The notes beneath the pieces are model-generated. The model saw nothing but the letters and a program-made list of their open reading frames with translations. It was not told the origin of the DNA and did no database searches. Positions 17,213 through 24,406 of a stretch of 64,000 nt of DNA are shown in pieces. Positions within the stretch are counted from its first letter, which is position 1. Each line of letters starts with the position of its first letter. The DNA lies in NCBI GenBank assembly GCA_965267245.1, contig OZ253939.1:496001-560000 (forward strand). The letters are read 5' to 3'. A program made the position numbers and the translations under genes. The DNA is from JANSWY01 sp965267245 (lineage in GTDB: Bacteria; Bacteroidota; Bacteroidia; Cytophagales; Cyclobacteriaceae).

Positions 17213-18770
17213 GAGGTATTAACACTTTAATTGTTGTTCCTATTTGTTCTTTACTTTCCAGGGAGATACTTCCACCTAGCAATTCTACATATTTTTTCAC
17301 AATATGCAATCCTAAACCTGTTCCTTGAATATTGACAGCATTGCCAGCTCTGAAAAATCGCTGAAATAAGTTTTTTTGCTCACTTTCGGGAATACCAATT
17401 CCCTGATCCCGAATTTCAATGTGCATTTCCTTTTCATCTAACTTGAAATCAAAGTAGACTTCTTTGCCATCTGGAGAATACTTGATCGCATTTGATAGAA
17501 GATTGATAATGATATTTTTCAATAATCTTGGATCAGTATCTATTTGATGCTTAACAAGCTTTTTGTTGACCACCACTTCCTGGTCAGGTTTAAGGAGACC
17601 ATTCATTTGCTCTACGGATTCTTCGATTATATCTGGAATTGAAACCTCAACAATTTGAGGGTCCAATGATCCGGACTCCAACCTTTCCAACGAAAGAAAA
17701 TCATTTAGGATTTCGGTGAGATTTTTTACAGAGCTTTTTATTCTGGAAATATGCTTATCTCTCCTGGGCTGATCCTCTTCCTTGGTATATTTTGAAATCA
17801 AATTAATCGATGATAGAACGGTTGTTAGTGGGGTCCGGAACTCATGAGATGCCATGCTCACAAATCTTGACTTCATCACATTCAACTCCTTTTCCCGTGC
17901 AAGGTTAGCACGAATCTCGAGTTCAACATGTTTTAATTCTGTTATGTCCTCCTCTACGATTAGCAACTTATCTATTTTTCCAGCATTATTTTCAATCGGA
18001 ACAGACTGCAATATGTAATTCTTATCGTGTGATTCGTATTCCCTGGATCCTGTAATCCCTTTCAGAGTATTCTTTAGGTGAGTCTCAATTTTCTCCCGGA
18101 TTTCAACTGGGAAGCGAAGAAGAAAATGGTCTCCTATATTTGGTTCATTGTCTTTGTGCAGACCCTTGCCCGCTGCAAAAAGAAATTGAAAGTTGCTATC
18201 AAGGATACTAATGATGCCTTTAGGAAAGTTTTGAGCAATTAACTCATATAATTGTTGGCTTTCCCTCAATTTAAGCTCCATTGATTTTCTTTCCTTATTC
18301 TCCCTTAATAAACCTAGGTTTAGGTGCTCTAATTCTTGTGTTCTTTCTCTGACCTTTTTTTCTAAAGACGAGGTGTAGTCAGCAAGTTTTTCTTCATTTT
18401 GTTTTCGCTCTGTAATGTCCGTGATAAATGCAGCAACATACTTATTCTTATCTCTGATGAAATGACTTAACCCGATTTCGAGCGGAAATACATCACCATT
18501 CTTTTTAAGTCCTTCAAGGTCCCTACCAGTTCCCATAGGTCTGGGTGTTGGGTCCTTATGGTATCGCTTTCGAAGAGCAATATGAGATTGTTTGATTGGA
18601 AGTGGTACAAGTTCTTCAACTTTCAGACCAACCATTTCTCCCTCTGCGTAACCAAACATTTCTTCAGCTTTAGGGTTGACTTGCTGAATCACCCCACTCT
18701 CATCAGCGATAATGATTCCCTCTGCAGCAGATTTGAAAACAGCTTTTAGTAGGTCAATTGCTTCTTCCAT
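17205..18770 (-). CDS. Soluble PAS-PAS sensor histidine kinase
   Basis: 521 residues, no membrane segment. The first PAS domain (about 8-123) ends in the usual FITDITERK, a coiled coil runs from about 124 to 170, and a second PAS-like domain from about 172 to 282. HisKA has His309 in FVSMASHEFRTPLTTV. The ATPase domain has NIIINLLSNAIKYSP, IRDQGIGIP and GTGLGLHIV. The first PAS resembles the FixL family around RPMGTGRDLEGLKKNG but has no His at the FixL haem position (DPTPRP), so haem binding is not supported. Translationally coupled to the receiver-Crp gene; cytoplasmic redox or metabolite sensing is inferred. Confidence 0.92.
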   Translation of the reverse strand: MEEAIDLLKAVFKSAAEGIIIADESGVIQQVNPKAEEMFGYAEGEMVGLKVEELVPLPIKQSHIALRKRYHKDPTPRPMGTGRDLEGLKKNGDVFPLEIGLSHFIRDKNKYVAAFITDITERKQNEEKLADYTSSLEKKVRERTQELEHLNLGLLRENKERKSMELKLRESQQLYELIAQNFPKGIISILDSNFQFLFAAGKGLHKDNEPNIGDHFLLRFPVEIREKIETHLKNTLKGITGSREYESHDKNYILQSVPIENNAGKIDKLLIVEEDITELKHVELEIRANLAREKELNVMKSRFVSMASHEFRTPLTTVLSSINLISKYTKEEDQPRRDKHISRIKSSVKNLTEILNDFLSLERLESGSLDPQIVEVSIPDIIEESVEQMNGLLKPDQEVVVNKKLVKHQIDTDPRLLKNIIINLLSNAIKYSPDGKEVYFDFKLDEKEMHIEIRDQGIGIPESEQKNLFQRFFRAGNAVNIQGTGLGLHIVKKYVELLGGSISLESKEQIGTTIKVLIPHE

Positions 18771-18831
18771 ACATGTATCAGATTTGATCCGACAAATTAT
18801 TGTTAAATGAAATCATTCTCAAGTTACTTGC

Positions 18832-18843
18832 TGACAAATATCA
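18832..18843. promoter_or_regulatory. Fnr/Crp-like palindrome TGACAAATATCA
   Basis: A TGA-N6-TCA dyad, widened to CTGA/TCAG, in the 123-bp divergent gap between the PAS kinase and a universal stress gene. The half-site spacing equals that of the Fnr box (TTGAT-N4-ATCAA). It ends one base before a TTTG -33 element, the position of a class II activator. Confidence 0.55.
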
Positions 18844-18844
18844 G

Positions 18845-18874
18845 TTTGATCTAGAATTGATAGTTCTATTTTTG
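18845..18874 (+). promoter_or_regulatory. Bacteroidota-type promoter of the usp gene
   Basis: TTTG at 18845-18848, an 18-base spacer, then TATTTTTG at 18867-18874, a full match to the TAnnTTTG -7 element of the primary Bacteroidota sigma factor. Transcription should begin near 18880, 14 bases before the ATG and about 42 bases from the centre of the palindrome just upstream. Confidence 0.6.
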
Positions 18875-18893
18875 AAAGCAAAGGGATTTAGAA

Positions 18894-19328
18894 ATGGATA
18901 AGATTGCAGAAGTATTAGTGCCAACTGACTTCTCGGCGGCTAGTTGGCAGGCGGTCCTTGCAGGTATAAAACTTGTGAAACCTGAAAATGCTCACCTCCA
19001 TATATTGCATGTCACCACTTTTGATGATGCAGGTTATAATGTTATGATCAAGGAGAAGCTCGAGAACCTAAGCGAAAACCTTGGGGAATTATACAATGTA
19101 TCAATTACTGGTACCTTGCTGATTGGTGATATGGATAAGGAAGTTAAGAATTTCACTGAAGCTATGAATATTGACATTGTAGTTGTAGGAAGAAGCACAG
19201 ACCAATCAAAAACCACTGACGATTTCACACATTTGTCATCCATTTTGGATATTCCTGTAATGATTGTACCACCTCCATCCGTCCAAAAAAAAACATTTGA
19301 GGGAGGAGTGATTCCTGAATTTCATTAA
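18894..19328 (+). CDS. Universal stress protein, single domain
   Basis: 144 residues of one Usp domain: VLVPTDFSAASWQAV at the N-terminus and, in the C-terminal part, VVVGRSTDQ and IPVMIVPPP. The nucleotide-binding GxxG-9x-G(S/T) loop is poorly kept (GRSTDQSK...), so ATP binding is doubtful. The last residues are a short tail. The stop codon overlaps the stop of the convergent beta-CASP gene by 3 bases. Its promoter carries an Fnr/Crp-like site, so induction under low oxygen or energy stress is likely (inference). Confidence 0.85.
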   Translation: MDKIAEVLVPTDFSAASWQAVLAGIKLVKPENAHLHILHVTTFDDAGYNVMIKEKLENLSENLGELYNVSITGTLLIGDMDKEVKNFTEAMNIDIVVVGRSTDQSKTTDDFTHLSSILDIPVMIVPPPSVQKKTFEGGVIPEFH

Positions 19329-20710
19329 ATATTCTTAAACAATTCAAAGCTTTCCAAATATGCTGGAATAATAACATTTGGCCAGGAATGTGACGTCAAA
19401 TAATTTTGAAGTGCTCGTGAAGCTTCTGGTTCACCATGAACTATAAAGGTTCTTTTTGGTGGTGTGGAAAAATTACCCAGCCATTCATGAAGGTCATGCA
19501 TGTCGGCATGGGCACTTAAACCAGTTATTTCTTTAACTTTTGCATTTATAGGGACTTGAATACCAAATATGTTTACCGTTTCGGCACCTTCCTGTATAAC
19601 CCTTCCCTTGGTTCCTTCAGCCTGATAACCAACGAAGAGAATGGTATCATCCCTCCTGGGTAGTCTGTGATACATGTGATGTAATATCCTTCCACCGGTA
19701 ACCATTCCTGAAGCTGAAATAATAATTGCGCTTTTTTTAAGCGTATTCAAATTAACCGAACTCTCTTGTTGTCTCACATAATTATACCTAGGGTGGTCAA
19801 ACAAATCCTTGTGTTTCTCAGTGAGCAAATGATCATCATTAAATTCTTTATAAAGATACGTCACGCTAATCGCCATGGGGCTATCGATATAAACAGGAAC
19901 ATCTGGAATTCTTCCACTTTCCGCCAGTTCATGGATGAAGTATAACAATTGCTGCGTTCTGCCTACCGCAAATGAAGGAATAACAAGACAACCTGTTGTA
20001 ATGGCATCATTGATAATGACCGCAAGTTCCTCTAATATGTCGTTGTTCTCATTTTTCCGGTCGCCATATGTTGACTCTACTAGTAAAATATCAGCATCAA
20101 TTATTTTTGCTGGTGGTAGATGCATCGGTTGTGTAGATTTGCCCAGATCTCCTGAAAACACCATTTTTTTGTCATGCGTATGTCCTTTCAAACCAACAGT
20201 GACGATAGCAGAACCTAAAATATGCCCGGCATTGGCAAAACAAATTGAGATGTTCTCAGATACATCGGTAGTCTGATCATAAGGTATTTCTTTGAGTAAC
20301 CTCAAAGCCCGAACAGCATCAGAAATTTCAAATAGAGGCTTGGGTGAGTTATGAACACTATAACCTTTCTTATAGGCCCATTTTGCTTCTTCCTCCTGAA
20401 GTTTAGCTGCATCTAGAAGCATTATTTCGAGTAAGGCTTTAGTAGGAGGGGTAACATAAACTGGTCCACTGAAGCCCTGTCTGACAATTCTGGGTAAGTA
20501 ACCGGAATGATCAATGTGTGCATGTGTCAAAATAATGAAGTCCAATGAAACAGGGTCCTCACCATATGCCTCCCAGTTTCTTTTTCTCATTTCTGAGGGG
20601 CCCTGAAACAATCCACAATCAACCAGAAATTTATCAGTTGTAGTGTTGATTAAATATTTAGAGCCGGTCACAGATTGGGCCGCTCCTAAAAATCGAATAG
20701 ATACATCCAT
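19325..20710 (-). CDS. Beta-CASP metallo-beta-lactamase-fold nuclease (RNA-specificity type)
   Basis: 461 residues. The metallo-beta-lactamase core carries LTHAHIDHSG (His63, His65, Asp67, His68), GHILGSA and a later FSGDLG. The beta-CASP domain and C-terminal KEITGLSAHADMHDL and FIVHGEPEA are those of the YSH1/CPSF-type exonuclease family. Predicted zinc-dependent RNA (or DNA) processing enzyme. The frame could open at 20749, but a transcription terminator for the upstream tonB lies at 20723-20754, so ATG 20710, right at the conserved MDVSIRFLGA start, is chosen. Enzymes of this family often sit beside usp genes. Confidence 0.9.
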   Translation of the reverse strand: MDVSIRFLGAAQSVTGSKYLINTTTDKFLVDCGLFQGPSEMRKRNWEAYGEDPVSLDFIILTHAHIDHSGYLPRIVRQGFSGPVYVTPPTKALLEIMLLDAAKLQEEEAKWAYKKGYSVHNSPKPLFEISDAVRALRLLKEIPYDQTTDVSENISICFANAGHILGSAIVTVGLKGHTHDKKMVFSGDLGKSTQPMHLPPAKIIDADILLVESTYGDRKNENNDILEELAVIINDAITTGCLVIPSFAVGRTQQLLYFIHELAESGRIPDVPVYIDSPMAISVTYLYKEFNDDHLLTEKHKDLFDHPRYNYVRQQESSVNLNTLKKSAIIISASGMVTGGRILHHMYHRLPRRDDTILFVGYQAEGTKGRVIQEGAETVNIFGIQVPINAKVKEITGLSAHADMHDLHEWLGNFSTPPKRTFIVHGEPEASRALQNYLTSHSWPNVIIPAYLESFELFKNI

Positions 20711-20722
20711 AAGTGATAAAGA

Positions 20723-20754
20723 TAAAAAAAGCGTGGACAACCTGCCCACGCTTT
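20723..20754 (-). terminator. Rho-independent terminator after tonB
   Basis: Read on the - strand: AAAGCGTGG, a 9-base loop, CCACGCTTT, then a run of seven T in total. The 9-bp stem is perfect. It lies 25 bp beyond the tonB stop and upstream of the beta-CASP start, separating the two - strand genes. Confidence 0.88.
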
Positions 20755-20778
20755 AATATGACCATGAACTTAACTAGG

Positions 20779-21591
20779 TCAATTTCCTTTCATGGTGAAG
20801 AAGATAGGTGCCATGGCATAAACCCTGACTGGTTGTCCTCTTTGCTTACCTGGTTTCCAGGCTGGTGCACCAGCAATAACTCTTATTGCTTCCTCATCAC
20901 ATCCATGTCCAATTCCTTTCATTACTTCTACGTTTGTAATAGATCCGTCTACTTCTACTACAAATCTCACGTAAACTCGTCCAGAAACGCCCATTCTTCT
21001 TGCTGCAGCAGGGTATTTAATAGTTTCAGACACATATTTGTAGAATGCTTGCAATCCTCCAACTGGTTCTGGTTGCTGTTCTACGATGGTGAATATTTCC
21101 TGAACTTTTTCTTCTGGTACATCATCAGCTACTAAATCATAATCCAAATCTGCTATTGCCAAATCTTCAGTTACCTCAACGTCAACAATTGCTTCCATTT
21201 CCTCTATCTCAACCTCATCAGGTACTTCTACGAACTGAGGTTGGATCAACTGAGTCTTTGGTGGTGGAGGAGGGGGTTGTACGGTTAATTCAACATCTGT
21301 GATCTCGTCAAAGTCTGCTTTGAGGCTTCCAAGATCCACTAATTCGGTATCACTGTATGTTTTCCATTCAAAGGCTACTAACGTAAACAATAAACTAAGC
21401 ACCAATCCAATGGCAAATGCTAGTTTTCTTCTTTGATGTAATTTTTCGTCGTTTGCTTTCTTTATGTCGCTAAGCTCTTGAAGAAGTTGAGCTTGTTTTG
21501 TTTTACTGTCACTTCTTTTATGAAGTATTCCAACATCTGGTGTAGGTTTATCCACCAAATTTTGGGGAGGGGTTTTGATTAAAGTTGTCAT
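20779..21591 (-). CDS. tonB: Energy transducer TonB
   Basis: 270 residues. A cytoplasmic N-terminus of about 60 residues precedes one membrane helix (about 62-80, FAIGLVLSLLFTLVAF). A Pro-rich spot (QPPPPPPKTQ) and an acidic periplasmic spacer follow. The C-terminal TonB domain has YPAAARRMGVSGRVYVRFVV and later AWKPGKQRGQPVRV. It transmits proton-motive energy from ExbB/ExbD to outer-membrane transporters. It is a lone gene with its own terminator. A perfect TGATTTAAATCA palindrome lies 76-87 bp upstream, suggesting Fnr/Crp-type control. Confidence 0.93.
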   Translation of the reverse strand: MTTLIKTPPQNLVDKPTPDVGILHKRSDSKTKQAQLLQELSDIKKANDEKLHQRRKLAFAIGLVLSLLFTLVAFEWKTYSDTELVDLGSLKADFDEITDVELTVQPPPPPPKTQLIQPQFVEVPDEVEIEEMEAIVDVEVTEDLAIADLDYDLVADDVPEEKVQEIFTIVEQQPEPVGGLQAFYKYVSETIKYPAAARRMGVSGRVYVRFVVEVDGSITNVEVMKGIGHGCDEEAIRVIAGAPAWKPGKQRGQPVRVYAMAPIFFTMKGN

Positions 21592-21666
21592 GGTCTGTTG
21601 TTTTTATTTGTCCCTAATCTGCAAGATTTCAAACCCGATTTTCATGATCTCCCTTAGTCAAATATG

Positions 21667-21678
21667 TGATTTAAATCA
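21667..21678. promoter_or_regulatory. Fnr/Crp-like perfect palindrome TGATTTAAATCA
   Basis: A perfect 12-base dyad of the TGA-N6-TCA type. It overlaps the stop codon of the - strand usp gene and lies upstream of tonB. On the - strand it is followed four bases later by TTTG, then after 21 bases by CGGGTTTG, a partial -33/-7 promoter pattern pointing to tonB. Confidence 0.5.
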
Positions 21679-22515
21679 GCCTTCAGAATCGATTTCTGAG
21701 GGTGCCTCACAGGGGATATATAACAAAGGTATTTCTGAGTTTAAGGCAATTAAATTTGAAAGTCTGGGCATGAAGGCATGTGTGGTCATTGATATCTTTC
21801 TCCTGAAAATCACGACAAGATCTGCAGCAAGCATTTTACTTTCATGGATAATATGGTTCATGATCTCATTTTGATCAATAGCTTCTAAATCATGGTCGTC
21901 AAATGGAGTTTCTTTCCGTTTTAATTTCCTGTAATTCTCTGTTTGAACAGTTCCTCTATCTGAAACATGAATCATGTACACATTTGGATCAATCTTATCT
22001 ATCAGGTAATTGATCATCTCGGTTTGTGCTTCGTTTTCTGGAATCAAATTATCAGAAGCAACAGCTATGTTTGTTAATTTCAATTTTTCATGCGTCTCCG
22101 GAACTACGATCACAGGACATGAAATTTGATTTAATACTTTTAGTGAAACACTACCAAATTCCATCTCGAAAGCTCTATTCATACCACTGATACCTATTAC
22201 CAGCAAGTCAATTCCCTCTTCATCTATGGTTTCCAGAATTTTCTCAGAGGCAACTCCGGATTTCAAAATGTAGGAGGGATTTAACCTTTTATATATAAGG
22301 AACTGGTCCTGAATACGTGTAAAATGATGGTTGGCATACGCTTTATAATTACTAAACCCATTTTTCCAGTCCGAGTGTGCTTTTTGTCTTTCGTCTTCTA
22401 CATGTACAATAACCAATTGAGCATTCAGAAGAGTGGCAAGACTTCCACCATAGTTAATTGCTATTGCTCCATTGGATGAGAAGTCTGTGGCGATAAGAAT
22501 TTTTCGTATTTCCAT
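21676..22515 (-). CDS. Universal stress protein, tandem-domain
   Basis: 279 residues with two Usp-like halves. The N-terminal half (KILIATDFSSNGAIAINYGG) has a fair nucleotide loop near VIGISGMNRAFEMEFGSVS and the SCPVIVVPE strand. The C-terminal half (about 148-275) is degenerate, with LVVIFRRKIS where the loop would be. The gene is divergent from the next usp gene across 149 bp that contains another TGA-N6-TCA site. It probably belongs to the same stress response as its neighbours. Confidence 0.85.
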   Translation of the reverse strand: MEIRKILIATDFSSNGAIAINYGGSLATLLNAQLVIVHVEDERQKAHSDWKNGFSNYKAYANHHFTRIQDQFLIYKRLNPSYILKSGVASEKILETIDEEGIDLLVIGISGMNRAFEMEFGSVSLKVLNQISCPVIVVPETHEKLKLTNIAVASDNLIPENEAQTEMINYLIDKIDPNVYMIHVSDRGTVQTENYRKLKRKETPFDDHDLEAIDQNEIMNHIIHESKMLAADLVVIFRRKISMTTHAFMPRLSNLIALNSEIPLLYIPCEAPSEIDSEG

Positions 22516-22576
22516 GATTTCTAATGTATTAGGGTTTGTCTAAATCTAAAATAGATCATGGATTTAAGAATCTATC

Positions 22577-22588
22577 TGATAAAAGTCA
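22577..22588. promoter_or_regulatory. Fnr/Crp-like palindrome TGATAAAAGTCA
   Basis: A third TGA-N6-TCA dyad, midway in the divergent gap between two usp genes (62 bp from one start, 77 bp from the other), so it could serve either. A weak TAtcCTG -7-like element lies at 22615-22621 on the + strand. Confidence 0.45.
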
Positions 22589-22664
22589 TCGGTGTGAGTG
22601 ACATAAAACCCATTTATCCTGCTGGAATAATCCTTTATTGTGATAGGAATAAAAGAGTAAAGAA

Positions 22665-23507
22665 ATGAACAACATATTAGTACCTACAGATTTTTCTACC
22701 GAAGCAAAAAACGCATTAGACTTTGCGGTGCAGGTAGCGAAAAAGACGGAGGCAAAACTTAAGCTACTTCATGTGATTGAGTTGCCTTCAAGTTCTTTTA
22801 ATGTAATGGGAGAGGTGCAGTCAGAAAGCACTATGATGGAGGAAATCTACAATATGAAGTTGATTGAAAAAACCAAAGAGGAAATGCAAAACCTTGTCAA
22901 TCAGGTTCAAAATGAAGGTGTAGTTGTTTCTTCAAAACTCGAATTGGGTAATATATACAAACATATATACAAGGAAATTGATGAAGAGAAAACTGATTTG
23001 ATCATCATGGGATCGGCTGGTGCTGGTGGTTTTAAAGAATTGTTTGTTGGTTCCAATACAGAAAAAGTGATCAGGCACAGTCATGTTCCTGTAATCACCA
23101 TCAAAGAGAAAACCGATCTCAATAGTATTAAAAACATGGTTTATGCTACCGACTTTGGCAAGAACCAATCAGTTGAATTAGCTAAGTATTTGCAGGGCCT
23201 ACTTGGCTTAAAAATGCACTTATTGAAAGTGTATAATTCCAATAGTTGGGCTTTTACAAAAGAGTCAGCAATGAAGGAACTTGAGAAGTTTGCAGATGAA
23301 GCGCAATTTGAGGATTATAGCTTAAGTGTTATCGATGCTCCTTTCATTGAGGACGGTATTTTGGAGTTCGCTACAAAGGTAGATGCGGATTTTATCGTAA
23401 TGGGAACTCATGGCTATACAGGCATTCCACATTTATTGTGGGGAAGTCGCGCCGAAGCAGTCGCGAATCATTCTAAGAAGCCAGTATTAACTGTTAAAGT
23501 TGATTAA
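22665..23507 (+). CDS. Universal stress protein, tandem-domain
   Basis: 280 residues, two Usp domains. The first (ILVPTDFSTEAKNALDFA) has a complete nucleotide loop: IMGSAGAGGFKELFVGSNTE, then VPVITIK. The second (about 150-280) also has one: VMGTHGYTGIPHLLWGSRAE, then KPVLTVKVD. Both domains look able to bind ATP. It is the first gene of a run with a second usp and ccoI, with 23 bp to the next start. Confidence 0.9.
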   Translation: MNNILVPTDFSTEAKNALDFAVQVAKKTEAKLKLLHVIELPSSSFNVMGEVQSESTMMEEIYNMKLIEKTKEEMQNLVNQVQNEGVVVSSKLELGNIYKHIYKEIDEEKTDLIIMGSAGAGGFKELFVGSNTEKVIRHSHVPVITIKEKTDLNSIKNMVYATDFGKNQSVELAKYLQGLLGLKMHLLKVYNSNSWAFTKESAMKELEKFADEAQFEDYSLSVIDAPFIEDGILEFATKVDADFIVMGTHGYTGIPHLLWGSRAEAVANHSKKPVLTVKVD

Positions 23508-23530
23508 TGACCCTATAAACTAGTATTACA

Positions 23531-24406
23531 ATGAGACGCATATTAGTTCCAGTAGATTTTTCAGAAGCCTCGGAAAAGGCCCTCAGTTTTGCAATTAATA
23601 CTTTTAAAGAAGAACCTGTTGAAATTGTGCTTTTACATGTTGTTACAATGCCTGCAACTGTGGGTGCCGAATATACGATGGTAAACGCTCAGTTGATACA
23701 GGATTTACTGACAGAGATGTTAGAAAATGCCAGGAGCAGAATGGAGGAACTAGAAGAAAAGTATGCAAAGCCTAATATCAAATTTACAAGCAAAGTAGAA
23801 TGTGGCAATTTATCCTATTGGTTTAAGTATGAAATAGCCAAGATAAATCCTTTTGCCATTATCATGGGAACTACCGGAGCATCTGGAGTAAAGGAAGTGC
23901 TAATTGGATCCAATACTGAACGAGCTATCAGATATTCCAAATGTCCTGTCATTGCTGTTCCTAAGGATTTTGAAGTGAGACCCATAAAGGATATTGTGGT
24001 GGCATATGACCAGGAAAGTATTCCTGCGGAATTGTTGGAAGAGGTAAAAGATCTTCAACTGATGACTGACAGTAAAGTACATTTTCTCTGGGTGAACACC
24101 CCTCATGAACTGGACAATGAAGAACAGGTTCAGGAAAATATGGCTTACCTGACAAGCCAAACCGCATTCAAAAATTTCACGGTAAATGTGAGAAGGAATT
24201 TCAATCCCTATGACGGTATCATAAACTTTGCCCATGAAATCGATGCGGATATGATTGCCATGTTTACACATGGTAGAACCGGCTTAGCACACTTATTCTT
24301 CCATAGCTTAACAGAAAAAGTTGCTAATCATACGGATATTCCACTTTGGTCGCTTAACTTAAAATCAAAACCCAAAAAACTAGAGAAAGAAGAGTTAGCT
24401 AAATGA
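23531..24406 (+). CDS. Universal stress protein, tandem-domain
   Basis: 291 residues, two Usp domains. The first has a full nucleotide loop (IMGTTGASGVKEVLIGSNTE, then CPVIAVPK). The second is partly degenerate (MFTHGRTGLAHLFFHSLTE). It ends in a basic tail (KSKPKKLEKEE). The stop overlaps the ccoI start (ATGA), so it is translated with the copper ATPase. Co-occurrence of Usp proteins with cbb3-oxidase assembly factors is known from micro-oxic regulons. Confidence 0.9.
   Translation: MRRILVPVDFSEASEKALSFAINTFKEEPVEIVLLHVVTMPATVGAEYTMVNAQLIQDLLTEMLENARSRMEELEEKYAKPNIKFTSKVECGNLSYWFKYEIAKINPFAIIMGTTGASGVKEVLIGSNTERAIRYSKCPVIAVPKDFEVRPIKDIVVAYDQESIPAELLEEVKDLQLMTDSKVHFLWVNTPHELDNEEQVQENMAYLTSQTAFKNFTVNVRRNFNPYDGIINFAHEIDADMIAMFTHGRTGLAHLFFHSLTEKVANHTDIPLWSLNLKSKPKKLEKEELAK

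Noticed and set aside
17205..18770. FixL-type haem PAS sensor
   Set aside because: The PAS resembles FixL, but the haem-ligand His position is not His (DPTPRP segment), so oxygen sensing through haem is unsupported.
20711..20749. Upstream extension of the beta-CASP gene to an ATG at 20749
   Set aside because: The extra codons lie inside the tonB terminator hairpin, and the family fold begins at the ATG at 20710.
20713..21135. 140-codon frame on the + strand opposite tonB
   Set aside because: It is antisense to a well-supported tonB, is low-complexity (Ser/Asn/Phe-rich), and has no family features.
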